Of a DNA stretch of 64,000 bases, positions 1 through 8,179 are shown in pieces. Both the position numbers and the translations under genes were made by a program. The stretch comes from Gemmatimonadaceae bacterium (GTDB taxonomy: Bacteria; Gemmatimonadota; Gemmatimonadetes; Gemmatimonadales; Gemmatimonadaceae): the NCBI GenBank assembly GCA_037721215.1, contig JBBJNV010000015.1, positions 1 to 64,000 of the forward strand, in the 5' to 3' direction. How positions within the stretch are numbered: position 1 is the first letter of the stretch; each line of letters begins with the position of its first letter. The notes under the pieces were generated by a model. That model was not told the DNA's origin. It did no database searches and worked only from the letters and a program-made list of their open reading frames with translations.

Positions 1-14
1 AGGGAGAATCACCG

Positions 15-383
15 ATGGTAAGAATTCGTCTCCGTCGCGTAGGACGGAAAAAGTCGCCGGTATACCGGATAGTCGTCGCCGATTCGCAGAGTCCGCGCGA
101 CGGCAAGTTCATCGAGATCATCGGTCAGTACGCTCCCCGTCAGATGGAGGGCGGGCTGAACGTGAACGAAGAGCGCGCCAACTACTGGATGAGTGTCGGC
201 GCGCAGCCGAGTGATACAGTTCGCTCTCTGCTTCGGCGGGCGGGCGTGCTCAAGCGGCGGCACGAGAAGCGGCTCGGTCTCGCGTTGCAGCAGTCGGCGG
301 TGCCGCTGCCCGAGCGAAGCGAGGACGAAGAGCGCGCTCTGCACGCCACCGAGGCCCGCCCGGAAGAGTCCACCGCGGAATAA
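15..383 (+). CDS. rpsP: 30S ribosomal protein S16
   Basis: This is a small-subunit ribosomal protein that binds 16S rRNA and helps 30S assembly. The N-terminal 80 residues follow the S16 pattern closely: [13 protein letters not shown], then [21 protein letters not shown] and the [19 protein letters not shown] segment. At 122 residues it is longer than the common 80-90, and the extra C-terminal tail (about residues 88-122) is acidic and rich in Glu, Ser and Ala. The ATG at 15 has an AGGGAGA Shine-Dalgarno at positions 1-7. It opens the usual rpsP-rimM-trmD-rplS order, with rimM starting 3 bases after its stop. Confidence 0.97.
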   Translation: MVRIRLRRVGRKKSPVYRIVVADSQSPRDGKFIEIIGQYAPRQMEGGLNVNEERANYWMSVGAQPSDTVRSLLRRAGVLKRRHEKRLGLALQQSAVPLPERSEDEERALHATEARPEESTAE

Positions 384-386
384 TGT

Positions 387-917
387 ATGGGAGCCCATGC
401 ATTTGCGGTCGTCGGGCTGATTCGCAATGCGCAGGGCATCCGCGGCGAGGTGGTGGTCGAACTGCTGACCGATGCGCCGGACGTGATATTCGCGTCCGGC
501 GCTCGTGTGTTGATGGGCGATGCCAGAGGAAATGTCCGCGACGAGACGCCGCCTCTCGTGGTCGGGTCGTCCCGTCCGTTCAAAGGGGGTCTGATGGTGG
601 CCTTCCAGGGAACGGCCGACCGGAATGCGGCCGAGCTTCTCAGGGGCCGGTACCTGCTCGTACCGTTCGCGGAGCTCACCCCGCCCGAGGACGACGAGAT
701 CTACCTGCATGATCTGCCGGGAATGCGGGTGGAGCTGGATAGCGGTGCGCACGTCGGCGACGTCAGATCATACTACGAGCTGCCTCAGGGGCTTACGCTT
801 GACGTCATGACGCCCGAAGGGAGTGTACTTGTGCCTTATCGAGCGGAGGTGATCGAAAGCACCGACTCAATCGCGAGGGTGATCGTGGTAAAAAGCGCCT
901 TGGGGCTCTTCGAATAG
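387..917 (+). CDS. rimM: 16S rRNA processing protein RimM
   Basis: RimM is a 30S maturation factor that binds the 30S head near ribosomal protein S19. The 176-residue protein starts with the typical segment FAVVGLIRNAQGIRGEVVVE, and the RimM domain runs to about residue 90. It is followed by a PRC-barrel domain with LHDLPGMRVELDSGAHVGDV and the conserved VLVPYRAEVIESTDSIARVI end. Its length is normal. It sits 3 bases behind rpsP and 4 bases before trmD, so the four ribosome-related genes are probably one transcript. Confidence 0.96.
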   Translation: MGAHAFAVVGLIRNAQGIRGEVVVELLTDAPDVIFASGARVLMGDARGNVRDETPPLVVGSSRPFKGGLMVAFQGTADRNAAELLRGRYLLVPFAELTPPEDDEIYLHDLPGMRVELDSGAHVGDVRSYYELPQGLTLDVMTPEGSVLVPYRAEVIESTDSIARVIVVKSALGLFE

Positions 918-921
918 CTCG

Positions 922-1587
922 ATGCCGCTTCGCATCAACATCATCACCATTTTTCCCGAGTTCTTCCATGCGCCGCTTGGGCTGAGCATTCCCGCCAGAG
1001 CGATGGCGGCCGGCAGCGTTGAATACAACATCGTGGATCTGCGTGACTACACGCACGACAGGCACCGCACGGTTGACGATGCACCGTATGGAGGCGGGGC
1101 GGGGATGGTGATGAAGCCCGGCCCCTTTTTTGAGGCGGTTGAAAACATCGGCGCGACTGCACCGATTCTGCTCCTGTCGCCCCGCGGCCGGGTGTTCTCT
1201 CACGCGGACGCGGTCCGTTATTCGTCTGGCAGCGAGTTGACGCTTTTGTGCGGTCACTACAAGGATGTCGATCAGCGCGTCGCCGACAATCTGGCGACGG
1301 AAGAAATTTCACTCGGCGATTTCGTACTCAGTGGTGGAGAGCCGGCGGCGCTGGCAATCGTCGACGCAACTGTGCGGCTGCTTCCAGGGGCGATGTCGGA
1401 CCTCGACAGCGCGAGGGCAGACTCTTTCTACGACAGGGGGATCAGTGCTCCGAGCTACACTCGTCCACCTGACTTCCGCGGGCTGGGAGTTCCGGAGGTG
1501 CTTCTTTCAGGGGACCATGCGAGAATTGCCCGATGGCGTCGAGAGGAAGGCGAACGTCTGACGCGCGACCGGCGCAGAGAGGGATAG
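922..1587 (+). CDS. trmD: tRNA (guanine-37-N1)-methyltransferase
   Basis: TrmD methylates G37 next to the anticodon with S-adenosylmethionine and prevents frameshifting. The SPOUT trefoil-knot landmarks are visible: INIITIFPEFF at the start, VDDAPYGGGAGMVMKPGP, SPRGRVF, LLCGHYKDVDQRV and LSGGEPAALAIVDATVRLLPG. The C-terminal helical part carries YTRPPDFRGLGVPEVLLSGDHARI, which is diagnostic. At 221 residues it is slightly short because the C-terminal tail ends soon after the last conserved helix. The ATG lies 4 bases after the rimM stop. Confidence 0.96.
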   Translation: MPLRINIITIFPEFFHAPLGLSIPARAMAAGSVEYNIVDLRDYTHDRHRTVDDAPYGGGAGMVMKPGPFFEAVENIGATAPILLLSPRGRVFSHADAVRYSSGSELTLLCGHYKDVDQRVADNLATEEISLGDFVLSGGEPAALAIVDATVRLLPGAMSDLDSARADSFYDRGISAPSYTRPPDFRGLGVPEVLLSGDHARIARWRREEGERLTRDRRREG

Positions 1588-1686
1588 CCTCCACCCGTAG
1601 CTCCCAAAGTGGCATAACTGTCCGTCTTCGGTTATTTTGCAATTCTACCCTATTTACCCCGGGCCGACGTCCGCCCTGAGCTTGAT

Positions 1687-2058
1687 ATGCACCCATTTAT
1701 TGAAACCCAGAAAGAGTGGCTACGTAGCGACGTACCAGCGTTCCGCGCCGGTGACACCGTGCGAGTGTCAGTCCGCGTGAAGGAAGGTGAAAAAGAGCGT
1801 CTTCAGGCGTTCGAGGGAGTCTGCCTCGCACGTCGTGGGAGTGGAATCAGTGCCACCTTTACGGTGCGGAAAATCTCGAGCGGTATCGGCGTCGAGCGCA
1901 TCTTTCCGACGCATAGCCCGATGATCGCGACGATAACGGTGGTTCGCAGAGGGCGCGTGCGGCGCGCCAAGCTTTACTACCTCCGTCACCTCACTGGCAA
2001 GGCAACCCGCATCAAGGAGCGGAAGGTGCGCGTTCAGACTCCGAGCTCCAACGCCTAA
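1687..2058 (+). CDS. rplS: 50S ribosomal protein L19
   Basis: L19 sits at the interface between the ribosomal subunits. The 123-residue sequence shows [28 protein letters not shown], the [21 protein letters not shown] segment and the basic [20 protein letters not shown] end, all family hallmarks. A 99-base gap (1588-1686) separates it from trmD, the largest in this run, so rplS could have its own promoter or leader, though I see no convincing -35/-10 pair there. No strong Shine-Dalgarno precedes the ATG. Confidence 0.97.
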   Translation: MHPFIETQKEWLRSDVPAFRAGDTVRVSVRVKEGEKERLQAFEGVCLARRGSGISATFTVRKISSGIGVERIFPTHSPMIATITVVRRGRVRRAKLYYLRHLTGKATRIKERKVRVQTPSSNA

Positions 2059-2746
2059 GCCAGCTCATCGCAGGAAACGCTGGACGCATATCGAAAGGGA
2101 TCTCCGCGCTGAGCGGGGTCCCTTTCTCGCTGGCGTCGATGAGGTCGGCCGTGGACCGCTGGCGGGTCCGGTAATGGCCTGCGCGGTGATCATGCCCCCT
2201 GAAATGCGGGCGATTGCCGGTGTCGACGACTCCAAGAAGCTCACGCCCGATCAACGCACCCGGCTGGCGGTGCGGATTCGCGACAAGGCGCTCGCCTGTT
2301 CACTCGGTGCCGCATCGGTGTGTGAGATCGAGCGAATCAACATCTATCAGGCAAGCGTCCTGGCGATGACCCGGGCATTGGCCCGACTGCCGGTCCGCCC
2401 CGATCACGTGGTGATTGACGGAAAGACGATGCGCACGCTTTCAACCGTGCACACCGCGGTGGTGCATGGCGACGCACGCTGTTTCAGCATCGCATGCGCT
2501 TCGATCGTCGCCAAAGTTACGCGCGACCGGCTGATGGCGCGGCTGGCACGCCGCTATCCCGCCTACACCTGGGAGACAAACGTCGGATACACGACCCCCG
2601 CCCACATCCGCGGCCTCGCCACGCACGGCATCACGGCCCACCACCGCCGGACGTTCTTCAGGATAAGCCAGCTTGTTCTCGACTTCGACGCCGCGATCGC
2701 GGAGGAAACCGCCACCGTCACCAACGAGCTCGGGCTGAGCCCGTGA
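2057..2746 (+). CDS. rnhB: Ribonuclease HII (start codon unclear)
   Basis: RNase HII cuts the RNA strand of RNA-DNA hybrids and removes single ribonucleotides. Catalytic acidic motifs are all present: [12 protein letters not shown] (coded at 2132-2167), DDSKKL, IDGKTM and [13 protein letters not shown]. The odd point is the start. The frame is open from 1937, after a TAA at 1934, yet has no ATG, GTG or TTG before the ATG at 2174, which lies downstream of the essential DEVGRG motif. The family-like N-terminus ([11 protein letters not shown]) begins around 2075. The start given here is only a placeholder at the end of rplS; CTG 1994 and ATC 2090 are the in-frame rare options. The stop overlaps the purE GTG by 3 bases. 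Confidence 0.85.
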   Translation, partial: KPAHRRKRWTHIERDLRAERGPFLAGVDEVGRGPLAGPVMACAVIMPPEMRAIAGVDDSKKLTPDQRTRLAVRIRDKALACSLGAASVCEIERINIYQASVLAMTRALARLPVRPDHVVIDGKTMRTLSTVHTAVVHGDARCFSIACASIVAKVTRDRLMARLARRYPAYTWETNVGYTTPAHIRGLATHGITAHHRRTFFRISQLVLDFDAAIAEETATVTNELGLSP

Positions 2747-3246
2747 CGATTCGCGGCCCGCTCGTTGGCGTCATAATGGGGTCGAAGTCCGATTGGGAAA
2801 CGATGCGGCACGGGGTCGACACGCTCGAGGCGCTCGGGGTTCCGGTGGAAACCAGAATCGTGTCGGCCCACCGAACCCCCGATCTCCTGTTTGAGTATGC
2901 TGCTGGTGCCATCGGCCGTGGTCTCCAGGTCATAATCGCGGGGGCGGGAGGCGCTGCGCATCTGCCTGGAATGATCTCCGCCAAGACGACGCTGCCCGTG
3001 CTTGGCGTTCCCATCGAGTCCAGAGCGCTGGGAGGAATGGACTCTCTTCTCTCAATCGTGCAGATGCCGGCTGGCGTGCCGGTCGGTACGCTTGCCATTG
3101 GAAAAGCAGGGGCAATCAACGCCGCGCTGCTCGCGACCGCCATACTTGCCATTGCGCACACGGAATACCGCGCGGCGCTGGAGAGTTTCCGTACCGGCCA
3201 GACGCAGTCGGTGATCGATCAGTCAAACCCGGCTGCCGCGGAGTGA
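2743..3246 (+). CDS. purE: N5-carboxyaminoimidazole ribonucleotide mutase (PurE)
   Basis: Class I PurE moves the carboxyl group of N5-CAIR to give CAIR in purine synthesis, using the product of PurK. Landmarks are [14 protein letters not shown] near the N-terminus, [14 protein letters not shown], and [25 protein letters not shown]. The length (167 residues) is typical. I chose GTG at 2743 because it overlaps the rnhB stop and places the first conserved residues directly behind it; the open frame continues upstream but only as rnhB shadow. Its TGA overlaps the purK GTG in a GTGA, which implies translational coupling. Confidence 0.95.
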   Translation: MTIRGPLVGVIMGSKSDWETMRHGVDTLEALGVPVETRIVSAHRTPDLLFEYAAGAIGRGLQVIIAGAGGAAHLPGMISAKTTLPVLGVPIESRALGGMDSLLSIVQMPAGVPVGTLAIGKAGAINAALLATAILAIAHTEYRAALESFRTGQTQSVIDQSNPAAAE

Positions 3247-4337
3247 AGGTCGGGGTGCTGGGCGCTGGCCAGCTCGGTCAGATGCTCGCGCTCGCCGGAA
3301 TAAGACTGGGATTCGAATTTCGTTTCTTCTCTCCCGATCCTGACGCGCCCGCGGGCCGGATTGCCGAGCTCGTGATTGCCGACTACGAAAATCACGAGGC
3401 ACTCGCGCATTTCGCGGATGGGCTGGATGTCGCCACGTATGAATTCGAGAGCATCCCCTCGGAAGCGGTAAAAATCGTCAGTGCGACAACTCGTGTTTTC
3501 CCCCCGCTGAATGCCCTGGAGGTTGCGCAGGACAGGGCAATGGAAAAAAAGTGCTTCGAACGGCTTGGCATCCCCACCGCGCCGTTCGTGTCGGTCGATT
3601 CACTGGGCGAAGTGCGAGCCGCATTACAACACACCGGGATGCCCGCGGTTCTCAAGACAAGGCGTTTTGGCTATGACGGCAAAGGCCAGTTCGTCATCCG
3701 CAGACTTGAGGACATTGCCTCTGCGTGGGTAGCGCTCAAAGGCGCTCCGTCGATCGTCGAGTCGTTCGTCGGATTTTCCCGCGAACTCTCGTTGATATCC
3801 GTGCGCAGCGGCGAGGGCGCAACGGCGTTCTATCCACTGGTAGAGAATCACCACATCGAGGGCATCCTGCGCTCCTCGCTTGCTCCAGCGCCCGGCGTTT
3901 CAGCGCTGCTGCAAAAACTGGCCGTGGATTACGCCCGGCGTCTGCTCATCGACCTAGATTACGTCGGAGTGCTGGCAGTCGAGTTTTTTGAGAATGAGGG
4001 TGGGCTTATTGCAAACGAGATGGCCCCCCGCGTGCATAATACGGGTCACTGGACCATTGAAGGCGCGGACACAAGCCAGTTCGAGAATCATCTCCGCGCG
4101 ATCGCGGGGCTTGGACTGGGGTCTTCCGACATGGGGGGCGCGGCCGGGATGGTGAATGTGATTGGACGGGATCCTGACGTGCGGAAATTGTGTCTTATAG
4201 ATGACGTTCACGTCCATATGTATGGAAAGGTTGCCGCGCCGCGGCGCAAGCTCGGGCATATCACTGTCACGGCGGATGATATGGACGGGGTACGCAGCAG
4301 GGTGGCCGAGATCCGGAGAGTGCTGTCGAGCGTTTGA
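3243..4337 (+). CDS. purK: 5-(carboxyamino)imidazole ribonucleotide synthase (PurK)
   Basis: PurK is an ATP-grasp enzyme that carboxylates AIR with bicarbonate and ATP to N5-CAIR, the PurE substrate. The N-terminus has the nucleotide-binding-like [18 protein letters not shown]. The ATP-grasp core contains [19 protein letters not shown] and [14 protein letters not shown]. The C-terminal active site has [17 protein letters not shown]. Length 364 residues is normal. The GTG start overlaps the purE stop by 4 bases. Confidence 0.95.
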   Translation: MKVGVLGAGQLGQMLALAGIRLGFEFRFFSPDPDAPAGRIAELVIADYENHEALAHFADGLDVATYEFESIPSEAVKIVSATTRVFPPLNALEVAQDRAMEKKCFERLGIPTAPFVSVDSLGEVRAALQHTGMPAVLKTRRFGYDGKGQFVIRRLEDIASAWVALKGAPSIVESFVGFSRELSLISVRSGEGATAFYPLVENHHIEGILRSSLAPAPGVSALLQKLAVDYARRLLIDLDYVGVLAVEFFENEGGLIANEMAPRVHNTGHWTIEGADTSQFENHLRAIAGLGLGSSDMGGAAGMVNVIGRDPDVRKLCLIDDVHVHMYGKVAAPRRKLGHITVTADDMDGVRSRVAEIRRVLSSV

Positions 4338-4360
4338 CTCGCAGAGAGTAAGCAGGTACT

Positions 4361-4837
4361 GTGGAGCGTCGTGACCCTCGCACGATCCAGGAGGATCCAA
4401 TTCAAAAGGTTCGTCGTGTTGCAGTACTGGGCCTGCTTCTGGCCGCTGCATGCAGCAGTCCGTCCCAGCCGCTCGCTACGACCGGGAACGTTTCCGGAGC
4501 GAGCGTACAGCCCGGTCGCGATTTTCAACTTGCCGTGGGCGCGGCGGCGCGGATCGAAGGAACGGCATCGCGTATAGTCTTTCGATTGGTCAAGGATGAC
4601 TCGAGGTGTCCGGCGGACGTCCAATGCGTCTGGGCAGGCAGCGCAAAGGTTGTGCTGACATTGCTGACGGAGGGACAGGCTGACAGGGAAATCGTCGTCA
4701 ACACTGGGGTCGAGCCGCGTTCCGCTTCACTCTCCGGATTTGTACTGCGACTAACGAGCCTCAGTCCGGTGCCTCGCGCGGGTTCGCCCATACCTGCAGG
4801 CAGCTATGTGGCCACGTTCGAGTTGACTGCCCCGTAG
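4361..4837 (+). CDS. Secreted lipoprotein of unknown function
   Basis: This looks like a lipoprotein: KVRRVAVLGLLLAAAC is a good signal peptide with a lipobox and a lipidation Cys. The mature part is about 125 residues and contains CPADVQCVWAGSAKVVL, a two-Cys segment that I have the impression recurs in secreted proteins of soil bacteria; no function is known to me. With GTG 4361 the signal peptide carries a 15-residue polar, charged extension. A perfect AGGAGG at 4389-4394 stands 5 bases before an in-frame ATT at 4400, which would give an ideal signal peptide start (see findings). It lies just after purK but probably belongs with the envelope genes downstream. Confidence 0.75.
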   Translation: MERRDPRTIQEDPIQKVRRVAVLGLLLAAACSSPSQPLATTGNVSGASVQPGRDFQLAVGAAARIEGTASRIVFRLVKDDSRCPADVQCVWAGSAKVVLTLLTEGQADREIVVNTGVEPRSASLSGFVLRLTSLSPVPRAGSPIPAGSYVATFELTAP

Positions 4838-4874
4838 CTCGGTAACGCACAGCAACTTTTCGGGGGATTCAAAC

Positions 4875-4915
4875 GTTATGGGGATTGGCGATGTCAGACC
4901 GCCATCACCCATAAC
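4875..4915 (+). promoter_or_regulatory. Two-part hairpin before the DUF4097 gene
   Basis: GTTATGGG (4875-4882) pairs perfectly with CCCATAAC (4908-4915). Inside it TGGCG (4886-4890) pairs with CGCCA (4900-4904), separated by a 3x3 internal loop, with a 9-base terminal loop. The structure ends 11 bases before the ATG at 4927 and has no U-run after it, so it is not a classical terminator. It could shape the leader of the downstream gene or be a protein-binding palindrome. Function is inferred only. Confidence 0.5.
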
Positions 4916-4926
4916 CCCGCCGGACA

Positions 4927-5745
4927 ATGCCGAACGCGAAATTGCTGGTACGTGCCCTGATCGTCATCGCCGCCATAACGCCGGCAGTCCGCGCAGAAGG
5001 GCAGAACGATGATGCGGCGTGGATTCGCCAGTGTCGTGACAACCGGTGGAATGACCGGCGTGCAACGCATTGCGAAGTTCGGGAAATGCGGGTACGGGCG
5101 CCTGGCGGGACAGTAAGAATGGAAGGGCTTCGCAACGGCGGAGTTTCTGTTACCGGGTGGGACCGGGACAGCATCGCCGTAACGACGCGCATCCGCGCGC
5201 AGGCGCGCTCGGATGCCGACGCAAGAGCCATCGCCAGCCAGGTGCGGATTACGGTAAACGGTGCCAGCATCAGCGCGACCGGCCCGAGATCAGATGGCGA
5301 TGAATCATGGTCAGCGTCGTTTATCGCATCTGTGCCGCGCCGATCCAATCTCAGGGTGGAAACCCGGAATGGCCCTGTCTCTGTTGCCGATGTCCGTGGC
5401 GATCTGAATGTCGAGACGCACAATGGTCCGCTCACGCTGAGAGATCTGGGTGGATCTGTCCACGCCCGTACAACCAACGGCCCCTTGAGCATTTCGCTAT
5501 CGGGCAATCGCTGGGACGGTTCGGGCTTGGACGCGCGTACCACAAACGGGCCGCTGACCCTCAGCATTCCTGACGGGTACTCGGCGCACCTCGAGGCGGG
5601 AACGACAAACGGACCGCTGAGCGTCGGCTTTCCAATTACCGTATCAGGCCGGATCAGCCGTCACGTTTCAGCGGATCTGGGTGCTGGCGGGGCAACCGTA
5701 AGAGCCGAGACCACGAACGGGCCACTGGCTATTCGCCGCAGATAA
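4927..5745 (+). CDS. Secreted DUF4097-type repeat protein (TxNGPL repeats)
   Basis: The protein (272 residues) has a signal peptide (hydrophobic core about residues 7-20, likely cleaved after VRA) and then a repetitive body typical of the DUF4097 beta-solenoid family. From residue 146 a T-x-NGP-(L/V) turn occurs six times, as TRNGPV, THNGPL, TTNGPL, TTNGPL, TTNGPL and TTNGPL, spaced 18-36 residues apart. Each probably marks one rung. Binding partner is unknown. It precedes an ECF sigma gene by 85 bases and has a paralogue with a different turn motif behind the anti-sigma gene, suggesting both belong to one envelope-sensing unit. No clear Shine-Dalgarno is seen. Confidence 0.85.
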   Translation: MPNAKLLVRALIVIAAITPAVRAEGQNDDAAWIRQCRDNRWNDRRATHCEVREMRVRAPGGTVRMEGLRNGGVSVTGWDRDSIAVTTRIRAQARSDADARAIASQVRITVNGASISATGPRSDGDESWSASFIASVPRRSNLRVETRNGPVSVADVRGDLNVETHNGPLTLRDLGGSVHARTTNGPLSISLSGNRWDGSGLDARTTNGPLTLSIPDGYSAHLEAGTTNGPLSVGFPITVSGRISRHVSADLGAGGATVRAETTNGPLAIRRR

Positions 5746-5830
5746 TTGGGCGGCCGTTCAAACCATCCGGTCCTCACGGCGATCTGAATTCTTACAAACG
5801 AGTGGCGAGACAAGGTTGGCATCTGCTCTG

Positions 5831-6385
5831 ATGGTGGAGTCATCTGCGCCCGTTGATGACTCCAAAGACGTGGCATTGGCTGCCAGCGGGGACAGGCGCG
5901 CCTTCGAGCGACTCTACCATCTGCATGTGAGCAGGGTATTTACGCTCTGCACACGCATGTGCGGGAGCAGGATCAGAGGCGAAGAGCTAACGCAGGATGT
6001 CTTCGTAAGGAGCTGGGAAAAATTGCCGCAGTTCAGAGGTGAGGCTGCGTTCTCGACATGGATTCACAGGATCGCCGTGAACATCGTGCTCACTGACCGA
6101 AAGCAGGAAGGGCGCGACAGAATGCGGCTCGTTGACGATGATATTGAAACTGGTGGATCGGGTTTCGGCGTGACTCCTGCTTTTTCTCCGGGTTATGGGG
6201 ACAGGATGGACCTCTCAGCGGCGATAGCGGGACTACCGCCGGGAGCAAGACAGATTTTCGTGCTTCACGACGTCGAAGGGTACAAGCACGAGGAGATCGC
6301 AAAGTTATGCGGGATAACATCGGGCGGCAGCAAGGCGCAGCTTCATCGGGCGCGGATGCTTTTAAGGGAGGCACTTTCACGATGA
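5831..6385 (+). CDS. ECF-type RNA polymerase sigma factor
   Basis: This alternative sigma factor has only regions 2 and 4. Region 2 shows FERLYHLHVSRVFTLCTRM, EELTQDVFVRSWEKLPQFRGEAAFSTWIHRIAVNIVLTDRK, a clear ECF pattern. Region 4 has LPPGARQIFVLHDVEGYKHEEIAKLCGITSGGSKAQLHRAR. The linker has an acidic stretch (VDDDIETGGSG). I prefer ATG 5831 (184 residues); a TTG at 5816 adds five residues. Its stop overlaps the ATG of the anti-sigma gene in an ATGA, so the two are translationally coupled and the downstream protein is its likely partner. Confidence 0.93.
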   Translation: MVESSAPVDDSKDVALAASGDRRAFERLYHLHVSRVFTLCTRMCGSRIRGEELTQDVFVRSWEKLPQFRGEAAFSTWIHRIAVNIVLTDRKQEGRDRMRLVDDDIETGGSGFGVTPAFSPGYGDRMDLSAAIAGLPPGARQIFVLHDVEGYKHEEIAKLCGITSGGSKAQLHRARMLLREALSR

Positions 6386-7158
6386 ATCACCAGCCTGGCA
6401 AATGCGCGGATATCGAGGCGAGGCTCGCCGAGTACTTCGAAGGGACGCTCGACGGGGCACAGCGATCTGTGGTGGATGCTCACGCTTCAGTCTGCCTGCC
6501 GTGTGGATCCCTGATTCGCGACATCGAAAGCATCAGGGAAGACGCGGTTTCGATGCCCGGCCTCACCCCATCGCGGGACCTCTGGACTGGAATCGAATCG
6601 CGGATCCAGTCACCGGTGGTCAGTATTCAGCCGAAGCCATCGATCCGCGCGGTCTCGCGCAGTTGGCTGGCCGCTGCAGCGATGCTGCTGGTCGCATCGA
6701 CTTCTGCAGTGACCTACCTCGCTACGTCCCGGTCGCTCGGCGAGGGCGGTCCAGCCACCGCAGGAGCGGTTGATAATCAGGTCGCGGCAACCATTGAGGA
6801 TGCGAGCTCCGCAGAGCCTGAAGATGCAGGGCGGCTCGCGGCATCGCCGCCGGCGGTCGCGCCGCGTTCAGATAAGGGAGGTGTGTTCGCAAGTTCCAGC
6901 AATGCGACCGAGCTTCCATATGACGGCGAAATACGGCGGTTGCAGTCTGCCCTCGTGGAAAGGAGAACGCAGCTGGACCCGGCGACCGTGGCCGTTGTGG
7001 AGGACAACCTGAAACTGATCGACGCTGCGGTGCGACAGGCGCGTGCCGCACTTGCCGGCGATCCAGCGAGCGGTTTCCTCAGTGAGCAGTTGAACAATGT
7101 GCTCGAGAAAAAAGTCGAGCTGCTTCGTACGGCCGCGCTGTTGCCGTCGCGATCGTAG
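6382..7158 (+). CDS. Membrane anti-sigma factor with zinc-finger domain
   Basis: The N-terminal 45 residues form a zf-HC2/ZAS-type domain with the H-x3-C-x2-C signature (His34, Cys38, Cys41) that binds ECF sigma factors. A single membrane segment follows at about residues 95-114 (SWLAAAAMLLVASTSAVTYLA). The C-terminal extracytoplasmic part (about 145 residues) has a low-complexity Ala/Ser/Pro stretch and then a helical segment containing RRLQSALVERRTQLDPATVAVVEDNLKLIDAAV. The ATG at 6382 overlaps the sigma gene stop; an upstream extension of the frame is sigma-gene shadow. It presumably holds the sigma factor at the membrane until an envelope signal arrives. Confidence 0.9.
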   Translation: MNHQPGKCADIEARLAEYFEGTLDGAQRSVVDAHASVCLPCGSLIRDIESIREDAVSMPGLTPSRDLWTGIESRIQSPVVSIQPKPSIRAVSRSWLAAAAMLLVASTSAVTYLATSRSLGEGGPATAGAVDNQVAATIEDASSAEPEDAGRLAASPPAVAPRSDKGGVFASSSNATELPYDGEIRRLQSALVERRTQLDPATVAVVEDNLKLIDAAVRQARAALAGDPASGFLSEQLNNVLEKKVELLRTAALLPSRS

Positions 7159-7182
7159 CCGGATTCACAGTTGACACATGCA

Positions 7183-8130
7183 ATGCAATCATCGTTGAAG
7201 GCTGTGATCGCCTCAGCAATCCTTTGCCTGAGCGCTCGCGTGGCGGAAGCTCAGAATGAGCGATACCTCACGCAGATCGATACCGTCGTGACATTGAGCA
7301 GCCAGGGCACGGTGGACGTCTCTCTGCTGTCGGGCAAGGTGAACATCATCGGTGGCAGCGGGTCACGGGTCAGAGTCCGTGCAGTAAGCGGTGGCGACAA
7401 TGTTCTGGAGTTCGACGCCAGCTCGACTCGGGTGAGGTTGAGAGTCGAGCATCATGGAGGTACGGGCGCGCGCTACCGGCCCCGGAGCCGGCGGAACGAT
7501 GGCGCTGAGTTCGACATCACTGTTCCTCAAGGGACGCGCGTCGTCGTCGAGGCACTTTCGGCACCGGTATCTGTTAGAGGCGTGAAGGGAGAGGTGAAAG
7601 TGGAAACCGTGAGCGGTTCCATTACTGTTGCGGATGCATCGCGCAAGGTGACGGTCGAGAGTGTTTCGGGCAGTCTCGACGTCGCCAGAGTTGTCGGCGA
7701 TGTCAGGGCCGAGACTGTGAGTGGGCAGCTCGGTATGGCGGCGGTTTCGGGAGAGATCGTGGGTGAGACCGTGAGCGGGCAAATCCGCATCACTGAGGCC
7801 AGATCCAAGTCGGTCCGCGCAGAGTCGGTGAGCGGGCGGGTGAGCTACGGTGGATCGTTCGACCCGGCCGGCAGCTACGATTTTTCATCTCACTCAGGAA
7901 GTCTTACGCTGAGCCTTCCCGCCAATGCGGGTGCGACGGTGAGGCTCGAGACTTTCAGCGGAAACGTGGATAGCGACTTTCCTGTCACGTTCGGCGCGAA
8001 TCAGTCGCGCGCCTCGAATGACAGCAAGTTCGAATTCACGATCGGGAATGGACGTTCAAGCGTCGCTGCCAAAACCTTCAGCGGCAATATCAGGATTCAG
8101 CGCGGTGCCAGCCGCAACCAGCCGGAGTAA
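7183..8130 (+). CDS. Secreted DUF4097-type repeat protein (xVSG repeats)
   Basis: This is a second DUF4097-like protein (315 residues from ATG 7183) with a signal peptide ending near VAEAQ. Its body repeats an E-(T/S)-V-S-G or T-F-S-G turn: ETVSGSITV, ESVSGSLDV, ETVSGQLGM, ETVSGQIRI, ESVSGRVSY, SHSGSLTL, ETFSGNVDS and KTFSGNIRI. This is the same solenoid architecture as the gene at 4927 but with VSG in place of NGPL. It follows the anti-sigma gene by 24 bases and is likely in the same transcript. A TTG at 7171 would add four residues. Confidence 0.85.
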   Translation: MQSSLKAVIASAILCLSARVAEAQNERYLTQIDTVVTLSSQGTVDVSLLSGKVNIIGGSGSRVRVRAVSGGDNVLEFDASSTRVRLRVEHHGGTGARYRPRSRRNDGAEFDITVPQGTRVVVEALSAPVSVRGVKGEVKVETVSGSITVADASRKVTVESVSGSLDVARVVGDVRAETVSGQLGMAAVSGEIVGETVSGQIRITEARSKSVRAESVSGRVSYGGSFDPAGSYDFSSHSGSLTLSLPANAGATVRLETFSGNVDSDFPVTFGANQSRASNDSKFEFTIGNGRSSVAAKTFSGNIRIQRGASRNQPE

Positions 8131-8179
8131 CTGCATTACGAAATCTTAATCAACACGCACGATGCTCCGGGGATAATTT

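Noticed and set aside
7171-7176. TTGACA at the start of the second DUF4097 gene as a -35 box
   Set aside because: No -10-like element is found 16-18 bases downstream, and the position falls inside the likely ribosome-binding zone.
4927-8130. The TxNGPL and xVSG repeats as DNA-level repeats or a CRISPR-like array
   Set aside because: They repeat at protein level with varied codons and irregular spacing, as beta-solenoid rungs do; no direct DNA repeats with unique spacers exist.
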